Assembly (NCBI RefSeq): GCF_033436665.1
Contig: NZ_JAWQFO010000002.1
Span: forward strand, 62,001 to 126,000
Direction of reading: 5' to 3'
DNA: 64,000 bases
Origin: JAWQFO01 sp033436665
GTDB taxonomy: Bacteria; Pseudomonadota; Alphaproteobacteria; Rhodobacterales; Rhodobacteraceae
Shown: positions 44,895-55,883 of the stretch, one piece after another
How positions within the stretch are numbered: the stretch's first letter is position 1
Layout of the letters: the number at the start of each line of letters is the position of its first letter
Notes under the pieces: model-generated
What the model saw: the letters and a program-made list of their open reading frames with translations, nothing else
What the model was told of the DNA's origin: nothing
The model's database searches: none
Position numbers and translations under genes: made by a program

Positions 44895-45617
44895 ATGAGC
44901 GGACAGCGCCCGATCTACCGGACCGTCAAGAACGCCCTGCAGCACCGGATCGAAACTGGCGCGCTGCGGGTCGGCGACCAATTGCCAAGCGAAGAGGCCA
45001 TTGCGCAGGAATTCGACTGCTCGCGCCTGACCGCGCACCGCGCCGTGCGCGAACTGGCGGCCGAAGGCTTTGTCGAGCGGCGCCGTCGTGCGGGCACAAC
45101 GGTCCTGCCGCGCGAGCGCGGCGGCGTGTTGATCCGAATTCCACTGATCCGCGACGAGGTGGCCGCGGCTGGCAAGAGCTACCGCTACGAGTTGATCGAC
45201 CTCAAGAGCGTCGCCGCCAGTGCCCGGGTCGCCTCCGATCTCGGGCTGGCGCAGGGCGACGAGGTTCTGGCCGTGCGCTGCCGGCATTGGGGCGACCGCA
45301 CGGTCTGGCAGTACGAGGAGCGCTGGATCAACCCGGCGGCGGCGCCCGGCGTCCAGGACCAGTCCTTCCTGCGCACCAGCCCGAACCGCTGGCTGCTGAC
45401 CCATGTGCCCTATTCGGACGTGACCCACGAGATCACGGCGGTCGCGGCGACGAAGGCACAGGCGGTGCGCCTCGGTCTCGCCATCGGTGCGCCGCTGCTT
45501 CAGACCCGGCGCGTCACCTCGCTGCACGGGACTGGCATCACCACCGTGACGCTGCTGCATCCGGGCGGCACCTACACGTTACGCTCCGGGCCTGCGCAGG
45601 ATGGGACATCTGCATGA
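44895..45617 (+). CDS. hutC: Histidine utilisation repressor HutC (GntR family)
   Basis: A 240-residue GntR/HutC regulator. The winged helix (LPSEEAIAQEFDCSRLTAHR) is at residues 33-52 and the UTRA sensor (binding urocanate in this family) fills the C-terminal half, with VTHEITAVAATKAQAVRLGL. ATG 44895 has no ribosome site upstream and may be leaderless. The stop overlaps the hutF ATG by 4 bases, coupling the repressor to the pathway. Confidence 0.95.
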   Translation: MSGQRPIYRTVKNALQHRIETGALRVGDQLPSEEAIAQEFDCSRLTAHRAVRELAAEGFVERRRRAGTTVLPRERGGVLIRIPLIRDEVAAAGKSYRYELIDLKSVAASARVASDLGLAQGDEVLAVRCRHWGDRTVWQYEERWINPAAAPGVQDQSFLRTSPNRWLLTHVPYSDVTHEITAVAATKAQAVRLGLAIGAPLLQTRRVTSLHGTGITTVTLLHPGGTYTLRSGPAQDGTSA

Positions 45618-46990
45618 AATCGAAAGAGATCTTCGCGGAGACGGCCTTGTTGCCTAGCGGTTGGGCTCAGAACGTAAGTGTTTCGGTCGATCCGTCAGGC
45701 CGCATCGCCGAGGTGCGCAAAGATGCGCAGCCGGGGGCCTTTACCCACCGCGTTGGAGTTCTTCTGGCGGCTCCCGCGAACCTGCACAGCCATGCGTTTC
45801 AGCGCGCGATGGCCGGTTTCACCGAGACCCGCGGCAGCGGCGCGTCAGACAGCTTCTGGACCTGGCGACAGGTGATGTACCGCTTTCTCGAGCAATTGAC
45901 TCCGGAGGATGTCGAGGCGATCACCGGCTTCGTGCAGATGGAGATGCTCGAGGCCGGCTATGCCGCCTCGGTCGAGTTCCACTACCTGCACCATCGGCCC
46001 GACGGAGAACCCTATGCCGACCTTGCGGAAATGTCCGGCCGGGTCTGCGCCGCGGCGGCGGATACCGGAATCGGGCTGACGCTGCTTCCGGTGCTCTACC
46101 AGTACGGCGGGATCGACCGGCGGCCGCTCGGTGCCGGGCAGGTGCGCTTCGGCAACGATCCGGACCGATACGCGCGTCTGCTCGAAGGGGCCGAGGCGGC
46201 GCTGACGGGTCTTCCGCCGGATGCGAGGATCGGGGTCGCGCCCCACAGCCTGCGCGCGGTCGACGCCGAAAGGCTGACATGGGCCTCAGAGCTTCGGCCC
46301 GACGCACCGCTGCACATGCACATCGCCGAGCAGGTGGCGGAGGTCGAGGAGATCCGACAGGCGACCGGCGCGCGGCCGGTGGACTGGCTGCTCGACACGC
46401 ATGCGGTCGACGGGCGCTGGTGCCTGATCCATTGCACCCAGATGACCGAGGCCGAAACCGTGCGGCTGGCGACGAGCGGCGCAGTTGCGGGCCTTTGCCC
46501 GATCACAGAAAGCAGCCTCGGCGACGGGATCTTCAACGGCGAGAGCTATGTCGGACAGGGCGGTCGCTTCGGGATCGGGTCGGATTCCAACATCCGTATC
46601 TCGCTGTCCGAAGAGTTGCGCACGCTGGAGTACTCCCAGCGCCTCGCCAGCAGCCGGCGCGCGGTCTTCGCCGAAGCCGGCCGCAGCACCGGTCGGGTAC
46701 TCTTCGAGGCCGCGCTGTCCGGGGGCGCGGCGGCCGCCGGACGCGATTGCGGTGCAATCGAAGCGGGTCGGGTCGCCGACCTGCTGAGCCTCGACGCTGA
46801 GGCGACCGGTCTGCTCGGGCGCGCGGGCGACCAGATCCTTGACAGCTGGATCTTCGCCGGTGACGACCGTCTGGTCCGTGATGTCTGGTCGGCGGGGCGC
46901 CATGTCGTGCGTGAGGGGCGACACGTCGCCCGAAACGGAATCGAGGCCCGTTACCGCCGCACGATCCGGTGCCTGACGGGCGCGATCTGA
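45614..46990 (+). CDS. hutF: Formimidoylglutamate deiminase
   Basis: A 458-residue amidohydrolase: N-formimidoyl-L-glutamate + H2O to N-formyl-L-glutamate + NH3. The first metal ligands are His58 and His60 in NLHSHAFQRAM, with further ligands in HMHIAEQ, LIHCTQM and the Asp of GSDSNIRIS. HutF, with HutG downstream, marks the two-step branch of histidine degradation rather than the direct formiminoglutamase. ATG 45614 lies inside the hutC stop. Confidence 0.96.
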   Translation: MKSKEIFAETALLPSGWAQNVSVSVDPSGRIAEVRKDAQPGAFTHRVGVLLAAPANLHSHAFQRAMAGFTETRGSGASDSFWTWRQVMYRFLEQLTPEDVEAITGFVQMEMLEAGYAASVEFHYLHHRPDGEPYADLAEMSGRVCAAAADTGIGLTLLPVLYQYGGIDRRPLGAGQVRFGNDPDRYARLLEGAEAALTGLPPDARIGVAPHSLRAVDAERLTWASELRPDAPLHMHIAEQVAEVEEIRQATGARPVDWLLDTHAVDGRWCLIHCTQMTEAETVRLATSGAVAGLCPITESSLGDGIFNGESYVGQGGRFGIGSDSNIRISLSEELRTLEYSQRLASSRRAVFAEAGRSTGRVLFEAALSGGAAAAGRDCGAIEAGRVADLLSLDAEATGLLGRAGDQILDSWIFAGDDRLVRDVWSAGRHVVREGRHVARNGIEARYRRTIRCLTGAI

Positions 46991-47006
46991 GCTGCCCGCC
47001 AGTCGC

Positions 47007-47045
47007 TTGACAGCGTCGCGGCGTGGATATTTATATATACAATAA
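47007..47045 (+). promoter_or_regulatory. hutI promoter with overlapping HutC-like operator
   Basis: TTGACA (47007-47012) and TTTATA (47030-47035) are 17 bases apart, a near-consensus promoter in a GC-rich genome. The -10 is embedded in TTATATATACAATAA (47031-47045), whose TATACAA arm is shared with the site before hutC. HutC bound here would block RNA polymerase. It gives hutIHGU its own start, separate from hutCF. Confidence 0.65.
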
Positions 47046-47081
47046 TACGTCTTTCGATCTTTCCGCCCGACCGGAGCCGCC

Positions 47082-48284
47082 GTGACCGCGCAACGAGTCC
47101 TTCTCAACCTCGCCCTTCCGGCCCCCGGTTACGCGGGCCCGGTGATCCGCGATGCGGGCATCGTCATCAAGGACGGACGCATCGCGGCGGCGGGTTCAGT
47201 CAGGGACCTCGACCTTCCCGAGGCGGCCGAGCAGCTCGACTGCGGCGGACGGCTGGCAACGCCCGCACTGGTCGATTGCCACACTCACCTCGTGCATGGC
47301 GGCGAACGCTCCGGCGAGTTCAGGATGCGGCTCGAAGGGCGCAGCTATGCCGAGATCGCGCGTGCGGGCGGCGGGATTCTCTCGACGGTCGCGGCGACAC
47401 GCGCGCTCTCGGTCGACGAACTTGTCGAGACAGCGTTGCCGCGGCTCGACCACCTGCTGGCCGAAGGGGTCGGAACGGTCGAGATCAAGTCGGGTTATGG
47501 TCTTGAGGTCGAAGCTGAACTCGACATGCTGCGGGCCGCCCGTGCGCTGTCGGACCACATAAAGGTCCGTATCCGCACCAGCTGGCTCGCCGCACACGCG
47601 GTGCCGCCGGAGTACCGGGACCGACGGCAGGCCTACATCGACGAGGTGGTGATCGCCGGTCTGCGCGCCGCGCATGCCGAAGGGCTGGTCGACGCCGTTG
47701 ACGGCTTTTGCGAGGGGATCGCCTTTTCGGTGGATGAAATGGCGCAGGTCTTCGAGGCGGCGACGGCGTTGGGCCTGCCGGTGAAGCTGCATGCCGAGCA
47801 GCTCTCGGACCTCGGCGGGGCGGCGCTGGCCGCGCGGCACGGCGCGTTGTCGGCGGATCACCTCGAATACCTCTCCGAAGCCGATGCCGCAGCGCTGGCA
47901 GAGGCCGGTACGGTGGCCGTCCTTCTGCCCGGGGCCTTCTACACGCTGCGCGAAACCCAGGCACCGCCGGTTGCCGCCCTGCGCAAAACCGGTGCGCGGA
48001 TGGCGCTGGCCACGGACTGCAACCCGGGCAGTTCGCCGCTGACCTCGCTGCTGCTGGCGATGAACATGGGGGCCACGCTTTTCGGCCTCACGGTGCCGGA
48101 ATGCCTTGAGGCGGTGACCGTCAACGCGGCGCGGGCGCTCGGACTTGAGGGCGAGGTGGGAACGCTGGCGCCCGGCGCTGCCGCCGATATCGCGATCTGG
48201 GACGTGGCGGACCCGGCCGAGCTGGTCTATCGCATCGGTTACAATCCGCTCTGGCGGCGCATTTACGAAGGTCAGGACGCATGA
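47082..48284 (+). CDS. hutI: Imidazolonepropionase
   Basis: A 400-residue amidohydrolase: 4-imidazolone-5-propanoate to N-formimidoyl-L-glutamate. Metal ligands His67 and His69 lie in VDCHTHLVHGGER; further signatures are KSGYGLE, KLHAEQLS and ATDCNPGSSP, in which the Asp is catalytic. GTG start, 36 bases downstream of the operator. The stop overlaps the hutH ATG by 4 bases. Confidence 0.97.
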   Translation: MTAQRVLLNLALPAPGYAGPVIRDAGIVIKDGRIAAAGSVRDLDLPEAAEQLDCGGRLATPALVDCHTHLVHGGERSGEFRMRLEGRSYAEIARAGGGILSTVAATRALSVDELVETALPRLDHLLAEGVGTVEIKSGYGLEVEAELDMLRAARALSDHIKVRIRTSWLAAHAVPPEYRDRRQAYIDEVVIAGLRAAHAEGLVDAVDGFCEGIAFSVDEMAQVFEAATALGLPVKLHAEQLSDLGGAALAARHGALSADHLEYLSEADAAALAEAGTVAVLLPGAFYTLRETQAPPVAALRKTGARMALATDCNPGSSPLTSLLLAMNMGATLFGLTVPECLEAVTVNAARALGLEGEVGTLAPGAAADIAIWDVADPAELVYRIGYNPLWRRIYEGQDA

Positions 48285-49816
48285 GCGTGACGTTGCAGCC
48301 CGGCCAGGTGACACTGGCTGATCTGGAACGGATCTACCGATCCGTCGAGCCGGTGCGGCTAAACCCGGATACCGCCGAAGGCATTCGGGCCGCCGCCGAC
48401 GTGATATCGGGGATCGCCGCGGGCACGGCGGCGGTCTACGGCGTGAACACGGGCTTTGGCAAGCTCGCCTCGGTGCGTATTCCTGCCGCGGACACCGCAG
48501 CGCTGCAGCGCAACCTGATCCTCAGCCATTGCTGCGGTGTCGGCGACCCGCTGTCCGAGGATGTCACCCGGCTGATGATGGCGCTCAAGCTGATCTCGCT
48601 GGGCCGCGGCGCCTCCGGGGTCCGCCCGCTCGTGATCGCGCAGATCGAGGCGATGCTGGAGCGCGGCGTGCTGCCGGTGGTGCCGGGGCAGGGCTCGGTC
48701 GGGGCCTCTGGCGACCTCGCGCCGCTTGCGCATATGGCCGCGGCGATGCTGGGCGAGGGCGAGGCCATTATTGATGGACGCCGGATGCCGGCGCGCGAGG
48801 CGCTGGCCGCGGCGGGGCTCGCGCCCATTGAACTCGCCGCCAAGGAAGGCCTCGCGCTGATCAACGGCACCCAGACCTCGACCGCGTTGGCGCTGGCGGC
48901 GCTGTTTCGGGCGCATCGCATCTTCGTGGCCTCGGTCGCCGCGGGCGCGCTGTCGACCGATGCGGCGATGGGCAGCTCGGCTCCGTTCCATCCAGAGATC
49001 CATCGCCTGCGCGGCCATCGTGGCCAGATCGACACCGGCGCCGCCCTGCGGGCCCTTCTCGACGGCTCCGAGATCCGCCTCAGCCACCTCGACGGCGACG
49101 AGCGGGTGCAGGACCCGTATTGCATCCGCTGCCAGCCGCAGGTCGCCGGTGCCTGCCTCGACCTGATGCGCTCGGTTGCCGCCGTTCTCGAGATCGAGGC
49201 CAATGCCGTCACCGACAACCCTCTGGTGCTGTCGGACGGCACGACCGTGTCGGGCGGCAACTTCCACGCCGAACCGGTGGCCTTCGCCGCTGACCAGCTG
49301 GCGCTTGCCATCGCCGAGACCGGCGCGATCAGCCAGCGCCGCATTGCGCTTCTGGTCGACCCGGCGCTCAGTTTCGGCCTGCCCGCCTTTCTGACCCCGG
49401 CACCCGGGCTGAACTCGGGGCTGATGATCGCCGAAGTCACCTCGGCGGCGCTGATGAGCGAGAACAAGCAGCTCGCGCATCCCGCGAGCGTCGATTCGAC
49501 CCCGACCTCGGCCAACCAGGAAGATCACGTGTCGATGGCCTGCCACGGCGCGCGGCGGCTATTGCGGATGACCCGCAACCTGTCGGTCATCGTCGGGGTG
49601 GAAATGATCAGCGCAGCACAGGGAGTGGCGCTGCGCGGACCGATGAAGACGTCCGCCCCCCTTCAGCAGGTGATCGCACGGTTGCGGCAGGAGGTGGCGG
49701 AACTGGCCGAGGACCGTTACATGGCGCCCGATCTGGAGGCGGCGGCGCGACTGGTCATGGACGGCGCCCTGACGGAGGTGCTGCCCGACGATTGCCTCGC
49801 GGGGCTTGCGCTGTGA
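48281..49816 (+). CDS. hutH: Histidine ammonia-lyase
   Basis: A 511-residue lyase: L-histidine to urocanate + NH3, the first step of the pathway. The MIO electrophile forms from Ala142-Ser143-Gly144 in GSVGASGDLAPLAH. Other class signatures: YGVNTGFGKLAS, NGTQTSTALAL, SENKQLAHPASVDS. Length matches the family. Coupled to hutI before it and to hutG after it by 4-base overlaps. Confidence 0.98.
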   Translation: MSVTLQPGQVTLADLERIYRSVEPVRLNPDTAEGIRAAADVISGIAAGTAAVYGVNTGFGKLASVRIPAADTAALQRNLILSHCCGVGDPLSEDVTRLMMALKLISLGRGASGVRPLVIAQIEAMLERGVLPVVPGQGSVGASGDLAPLAHMAAAMLGEGEAIIDGRRMPAREALAAAGLAPIELAAKEGLALINGTQTSTALALAALFRAHRIFVASVAAGALSTDAAMGSSAPFHPEIHRLRGHRGQIDTGAALRALLDGSEIRLSHLDGDERVQDPYCIRCQPQVAGACLDLMRSVAAVLEIEANAVTDNPLVLSDGTTVSGGNFHAEPVAFAADQLALAIAETGAISQRRIALLVDPALSFGLPAFLTPAPGLNSGLMIAEVTSAALMSENKQLAHPASVDSTPTSANQEDHVSMACHGARRLLRMTRNLSVIVGVEMISAAQGVALRGPMKTSAPLQQVIARLRQEVAELAEDRYMAPDLEAAARLVMDGALTEVLPDDCLAGLAL

Positions 49817-50609
49817 GCGCGGTCGAGGTCTCGCGCGGCGACGGGCCGGTGGTCCTCGGCCTGCCGCATACCGGCACCTTCGTGCCGGACGACATCCGCC
49901 ATCGGCTGAACGAGAACGGGCGCGGGCTGGCGGATACGGACTGGCACGTTCACGAGCTCTACGAGGGGCTTCTGGACGGCGTCACGACGGTTCGCACGCC
50001 GGTGCATCGCTACGTCATCGACTGCAACCGCGACCCGTCGCGCGCTTCGCTCTATCCGGGCATGAACACAACGGCCCTCGTCCCGGACACGGATTTCGAC
50101 GGAAAGCCGATCTGGAAGCCGGGGGCGGAGCCGACCGAGGCCGATATCGCGCATCGACTGAACGATCACTTTTGGCCTTATCATGTCGCGCTCGAGGCCG
50201 AGTTGGCCCGGGTTCGCGAGCGTCACGGCGTCGTGATCTTGTACGATTGTCACTCGATTCGGGGCGATATTCCATTTCTCTTCGCCGGTCGCTTGACGGA
50301 TCTCAACATCGGGACCGACTCCGGAAAGACCTGTGCGGAATTGGTGGAAAAGATCGTTATCCGGCACTGCAAGAGCTCCGATTACAGCTGCGTTCTGAAC
50401 GGCCGCTTCAAGGGCGGCTGGACGACACGCCATTATGGCCGCCCGGCCGAAGACTGGCACGCCATCCAGATGGAAATCGCGCAGGCCGCCTACATGGACG
50501 AGACCCCACCCTGGACTTGGCGGCCGGAAAAGGCCGAACGACTGCGCACCCTGCTGCGCGCGATCCTGAGCGACCTGGCCGACCTGGCCCCGACCCTGAA
50601 AGGTGCCGC

Positions 50610-50613
<4 letters not shown>
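49813..50613 (+). CDS. hutG: N-formylglutamate deformylase
   Basis: A 266-residue N-formylglutamate amidohydrolase: N-formyl-L-glutamate + H2O to L-glutamate + formate, the last step. The conserved blocks are GLPHTGTFVPDDI, DCNRDPSRASLYPG, YDCHSIRGDIPFLF and NGRFKGGWTTRHYG. GTG 49813 overlaps the hutH stop, and its own stop overlaps the hutU ATG. It is the deformylase, not the arginase-like formiminoglutamase. Confidence 0.96.
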
Positions 50614-52276
<1,663 letters not shown>

Positions 52277-52277
<1 letters not shown>

Positions 52278-52326
52278 GACCGCGCGCCGCCGGCGACCTC
52301 ACGGTTGTCGCGGCAGCGCGCGGTCC
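52277..52326. terminator. Long GC-rich hairpin between convergent hutU and usp
   Basis: GGACCGCGCGC (52277-52287) pairs perfectly with GCGCGCGGTCC (52316-52326), and the interior GGCGAC/GTCGC can extend the stem. There is no T-run, so it is more likely an mRNA 3'-end stabiliser or bidirectional pause site than a simple intrinsic terminator. Confidence 0.5.
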
Positions 52327-52361
52327 AGACCCGCCGAAAATTGACGGGTCGTTCGAGGGTG

Positions 52362-53198
52362 TCAGTGTGCCATGAGGACGGGAAGTTTCGCCTCCTGGAG
52401 CATGACCCGGGTCGTTCCACCGAGAAGTGCTTCCCGGAAGCGGGAGTGCCCGTAGGCGCCCATAACGATCATGTCGGCCCCGTTTTCCTGTGCGAACTGG
52501 TTAAGAGACGCACCAACGCTGCTGCCCGTCTTGGCCAGCACGCTGATCTCGCAATTGACCCCGTGCCGCGACAGCAACACGGCAAGTTGCCCGCCGGGAT
52601 CCGATCCTTCGGGCCCGTGCCCGGGCGGATCGATGGCGGCGATGCGCACCTGCTTCGCGGCTTTCAGGAAGGGTAGGGCGACCCGGGTCGCGCGCAGCGC
52701 CTGGGCACTGAAGTTCCAGGCCACGACGATGGACTCGGGCAGCCGGAGTTCGGCGTCGCGCGGCAGGCAGAGGGTCGGGCAGGCGGCGTCGAACAGCAGT
52801 TCCTCGACGATACTGACGTTTTCGGGCGTCGCTCCGGGCCCGTAGGGCAGGGACGCCACGGCAAGGTCCGAGAATCGCGCGATCCGCGCCACCGGATTGC
52901 CGGTGTCGGGGCTGGTGACAACGCCGATGGAAGTGTTGGTTCGCAGTCCGGAGCGTTCGAGACGTTTCTCGACCGCCTCGCGGATCTTCTTGCCGCGCGA
53001 CTGTGCCTGTTCCAGCGACGCCTGCAGCAGGGCCGCACCGACGCCGACCTCGTAATAGCTCGACAGGGCATGATCGATCCCGAGGCAGATCACCTCGAGA
53101 TGCGCGTCGAGGTCACGCGCGAGCGATATCGCCTGTTCCAGCGAGGGCGGCGGATCGGCGGCGTCGGTGACGACGGTCAGGATGGATTTGAAACTCAT
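52362..53198 (-). CDS. Tandem universal stress protein (UspA family)
   Basis: A 278-residue protein with two Usp folds. The first domain starts FKSILTVVTDAADP and lacks a clear nucleotide motif. The second carries the ATP-binding pattern G-x2-G-x9-G-G-T in MGAYGHSRFREALLGGTTR and ends PVLMAH. Cytoplasmic. A perfect FNR-type box about 90 bases upstream of the ATG suggests induction at low oxygen. Usp proteins aid survival under starvation and anoxia; the exact activity is unknown. Confidence 0.93.
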   Translation of the reverse strand: MSFKSILTVVTDAADPPPSLEQAISLARDLDAHLEVICLGIDHALSSYYEVGVGAALLQASLEQAQSRGKKIREAVEKRLERSGLRTNTSIGVVTSPDTGNPVARIARFSDLAVASLPYGPGATPENVSIVEELLFDAACPTLCLPRDAELRLPESIVVAWNFSAQALRATRVALPFLKAAKQVRIAAIDPPGHGPEGSDPGGQLAVLLSRHGVNCEISVLAKTGSSVGASLNQFAQENGADMIVMGAYGHSRFREALLGGTTRVMLQEAKLPVLMAH

Positions 53199-53281
53199 GA
53201 TCCCCTCCTCTCGGATGCGGGTGGCGGATGGCCGAGGATCCGCTTTGTGGTTTGCCTAGCATGTGACGCACGTGGCGGGCC

Positions 53282-53295
53282 TTGATGCAAATCAA
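53282..53295. promoter_or_regulatory. FNR/FnrL-type box upstream of the usp gene
   Basis: TTGATGCAAATCAA is an exact match to the FNR consensus TTGAT-N4-ATCAA. Its centre lies about 90 bases before the usp ATG, and a plausible -10 region (GCTAGG, minus strand) lies about 32 bases downstream, near the class II spacing. It points to oxygen-responsive control of the stress-protein gene. Confidence 0.85.
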
Positions 53296-53318
53296 GCGTT
53301 TGGCGGCAGCATAGCACG

Positions 53319-53345
53319 AAAAAACCCGGCGCCGTGGCGCCGGGT
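53319..53345 (-). terminator. Rho-independent terminator of the carboxypeptidase gene
   Basis: Read on the minus strand, ACCCGGCGCC and GGCGCCGGGT form a 9-10 bp GC stem with a tiny loop, followed by a run of six T. It lies 39 bases beyond the carboxypeptidase stop and ends that transcript before the usp promoter. Confidence 0.92.
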
Positions 53346-53383
53346 CTCGGTCGGTTGGGAGGGGAGTAAGCCGCCCGAGGTAA

Positions 53384-54874
53384 TCAGGACGGTCCGACCA
53401 TAAGGCACGTCATGTTGCGCGCGGCGAGGCGCCGGCAGGCAAGGTCCGCGGTTTCGCGGGTCATGCCGAGGAAATTCGCGTCGAAACCCGAGCTGCGCTT
53501 GACCACCTTGCGCAACGATCCGTCGAGCGTCGCCATCTCGGCCAGGGCCGTTGTCAGCAGCGCTTTCTCGGCCGCGTAGCGGCTGGGGTAGCTTCCGACG
53601 TTCACGCCCCATTGTCGGCCGCCGGAGGTCGAGATCCGGGTCACGACCTCGGGCTCTTCCTCGGCAAGCACCGTGGCCACGACGCTGCTCAGGTCGCTCG
53701 GACGCAGCTCGGGCCGGGGCGAGGCGAAGGACACCAGCGTTGCCGCGGGCCGGTCGCCCACGGTCTCGGCGACCGTGGCGACCTGCGCCGCGGCCAGCGC
53801 GGTCGCGATGTCGTCGGCCTGTACCACCTGTCCCGGCAGCGGGGCGTCCGGCACCGGCTCAGGTGGGGCGCTGGCGACCACGACCTGCGGTTCCGCCGAT
53901 TGCGGGCGCAATTGCGGACGCTTGCTGGTGGTGACCGCGCCGGCAAGACGGATCGTCTTGCCCTGCGCGCCAGTGGTCATGCCGGTGGTGCCGGCGACCT
54001 CGCTCACGCGCGAGTAGTCCGGAGCCGCAGGCTTGCGCACGGCGACGCGGCTGGGCGCGGCGCGAAAGCCGAGATCCAGCAGTTCGGCCACCTTGGCGTT
54101 GCGATTTGCGCTCGACGTGCCGCCGAAGACGGTGGCGATAATGCGCTCGTCGCCACGTTCCGCCGAGGCCACGAGGTTGAACCCCGCGGCGCGGGTGTAG
54201 CCGGTCTTGATGCCGTCGGCGCCGCGGTAGGCGGCCAGCAGGCGGCGGTTGGTGTTCGGCACTTCCTTGATCCCGGCATAGGTCGAGCGGCGCGAGAACA
54301 GGTTGTAATACTGCGGGTAGTCGTAAAGCACGTGGCGTCCGAGGATCGTCATGTCACGCGCGGTCGACAGGTGCCCGTTCTCGGTCAGCCCGTGCGCGTT
54401 CTTGAACGTGGTCCGGGTCATGCCAAGCGCCTTGGCGGTGCGGTTCATGCGCCGGGCAAAGGCCGCCTCGGAGCCTTCCAGCGCCTCGCCGATGGCCGTC
54501 GCCGCATCGTTGGCCGACTTCACGGCGGCGGCGCGGACCAGGTAGCGGAACGCGATCTTCTGCCCCGAGCGCAGACCCAGTTTCGACGGCGGCTCGGACG
54601 CGGCGAACCTGGAAATGGTGACCTTCTGATCAAGCGAGATCTCGCCGCGTTCCACCGCCTCGAAGGCAATGTAGAGCGTCATCATCTTTGTGAGAGAGGC
54701 GGGGTGCAGCCGGGTGTCGGCGTTGCGCGAATGCAGCACTTCGCCACTGCGCGCGTCCACCACGTAGGCGGCATAGGGCGCGGCCAGTGCGCTGAGCGGA
54801 AGCACGACCATCATCCAGAATGCTGCGAAAAGAAATAGCCCTGTGCGGGCCGACTGCATGCGTCGCGCCTTCAT
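53384..54874 (-). CDS. D-alanyl-D-alanine carboxypeptidase (PBP5/6 type) with SPOR domain
   Basis: A 496-residue exported penicillin-binding protein that trims the terminal D-Ala of peptidoglycan stem peptides. Signal peptide to about residue 32. Active-site motifs: Ser60-x-x-Lys63 (SLTK), Ser120-Ala-Asn122 and Lys223-Thr-Gly225. A Pro/Ala-rich linker (about 290-400) leads to a C-terminal SPOR domain (WGVNVGSYPSRYAAEKAL) that binds denuded septal glycan, replacing the membrane-anchor helix of E. coli PBP5. Suggests action at the division site. Confidence 0.95.
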   Translation of the reverse strand: MKARRMQSARTGLFLFAAFWMMVVLPLSALAAPYAAYVVDARSGEVLHSRNADTRLHPASLTKMMTLYIAFEAVERGEISLDQKVTISRFAASEPPSKLGLRSGQKIAFRYLVRAAAVKSANDAATAIGEALEGSEAAFARRMNRTAKALGMTRTTFKNAHGLTENGHLSTARDMTILGRHVLYDYPQYYNLFSRRSTYAGIKEVPNTNRRLLAAYRGADGIKTGYTRAAGFNLVASAERGDERIIATVFGGTSSANRNAKVAELLDLGFRAAPSRVAVRKPAAPDYSRVSEVAGTTGMTTGAQGKTIRLAGAVTTSKRPQLRPQSAEPQVVVASAPPEPVPDAPLPGQVVQADDIATALAAAQVATVAETVGDRPAATLVSFASPRPELRPSDLSSVVATVLAEEEPEVVTRISTSGGRQWGVNVGSYPSRYAAEKALLTTALAEMATLDGSLRKVVKRSSGFDANFLGMTRETADLACRRLAARNMTCLMVGPS

Positions 54875-55184
54875 GATTTCACCTGCCTCGTTCTGCCGCT
54901 GCCGCCGATTATCCCGGCTGACAATTAATTTTCGAAAAAGCTAGCACAGCGCCGGAAACCGATAAAGCGAGAGATTCAACGGCCTTGGCAAAAGCAGTTC
55001 ACGTATTGCCGCCACATGTTGCGAGTCGTCGCAGGCGTATCCACAACTGCCAGCAAAACAGGGCGGTTATGCAATCCTGCGCGCGATGCAAGCGATGTGC
55101 AAAACTCTTGCCGGGCGTGGCGCAGGGGACACAGATAGCGCGCTGCCAGCACCTCCGGGTTTGGCAAAGTGGCGCTCAGACCGA
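54875..55184. other. 310-base intergenic region, no gene seen
   Basis: This stretch lies between the start of the carboxypeptidase gene and the stop of the HAD gene. Open frames here give Arg/Cys-rich peptides without family likeness. It holds an AT-rich patch (about 54920-54945) suitable for the carboxypeptidase promoter, with GATAAT on the minus strand but no convincing -35. No tRNA or recognised ncRNA was found. Confidence 0.5.
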
Positions 55185-55883
55185 TCAGCCAAGGCGGTCG
55201 AGCAGTGCGGACAAGCCCGCAAGATCGCGAATTTCGGCAAAGCGCGGGTGCTCGGGAGGCTCGGCGTGTTCCACCGCCCAAGTCAGGTCATGCGGCACGT
55301 AGGCCCCCCAACCGCCGGCCGCGATCATCGGCAGGACGTCCGACCGCAGCGAATTGCCGACCATCAGCCCGCGCGCTGCGCCGTCGGCGTGGCGTGTGAA
55401 GATTTCGGCATAGACCGCGTCGGATTTCTCGGAAACGATCTCGACGCCGTCGAAAAGCTCGCCCAGCCCGGACTGGGCCAGCTTGCGTTCCTGGTCGAGC
55501 AGGTCGCCCTTGGTGATCAGCAGCACCTTGTGCGTCTCGCGCGCGGCTTCGACGGCCGTTCGGGCGTGCGGCAGCAGGTCGACGGGGTGCTCGAGCATCT
55601 CGCGCCCTGCCGCGAGCAATTCCGAGATCACGCGTGCCGAGACCCGTCCGCCTGTCACCTCGATGGCGGTTTCGATCATCGACAGGGTGAAGCCCTTGAT
55701 GCCGAAACCGTAGTGCCCCAGATTGCGACGCTCGGCGGCCTCGAGCCGGGCAGTCAGGCTTTCTGGATCGGTGAAATCCGCGAGCAGCCCGGCAAAGCGT
55801 TCCTGTGTCAACTGGAAGTACCGCTCGTTGTGCCACAGCGTGTCATCGGCATCGAAACCGACGGTGGTGACGGATTGCGGCAT
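55185..55883 (-). CDS. HAD family hydrolase
   Basis: A 232-residue haloacid-dehalogenase-type phosphatase. Motif I GFDADDTLWHNE (nucleophile Asp11, acid Asp13), motif II LLITKGD, motif III Lys in the EKSDAVYAEIF segment and motif IV MVGNSLRSDVLPM are all present, with a helical C1 cap between motifs I and II. ATG start. A phosphatase on a small phosphorylated metabolite is likely; the substrate is not readable. Divergent from clpS. Confidence 0.92.
   Translation of the reverse strand: MPQSVTTVGFDADDTLWHNERYFQLTQERFAGLLADFTDPESLTARLEAAERRNLGHYGFGIKGFTLSMIETAIEVTGGRVSARVISELLAAGREMLEHPVDLLPHARTAVEAARETHKVLLITKGDLLDQERKLAQSGLGELFDGVEIVSEKSDAVYAEIFTRHADGAARGLMVGNSLRSDVLPMIAAGGWGAYVPHDLTWAVEHAEPPEHPRFAEIRDLAGLSALLDRLG

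Noticed and set aside
54976..55302. Open frames inside the 310-base gap before the carboxypeptidase gene
   Set aside because: Cys/Arg-rich peptides with no start site, no motifs and overlapping frames on both strands.
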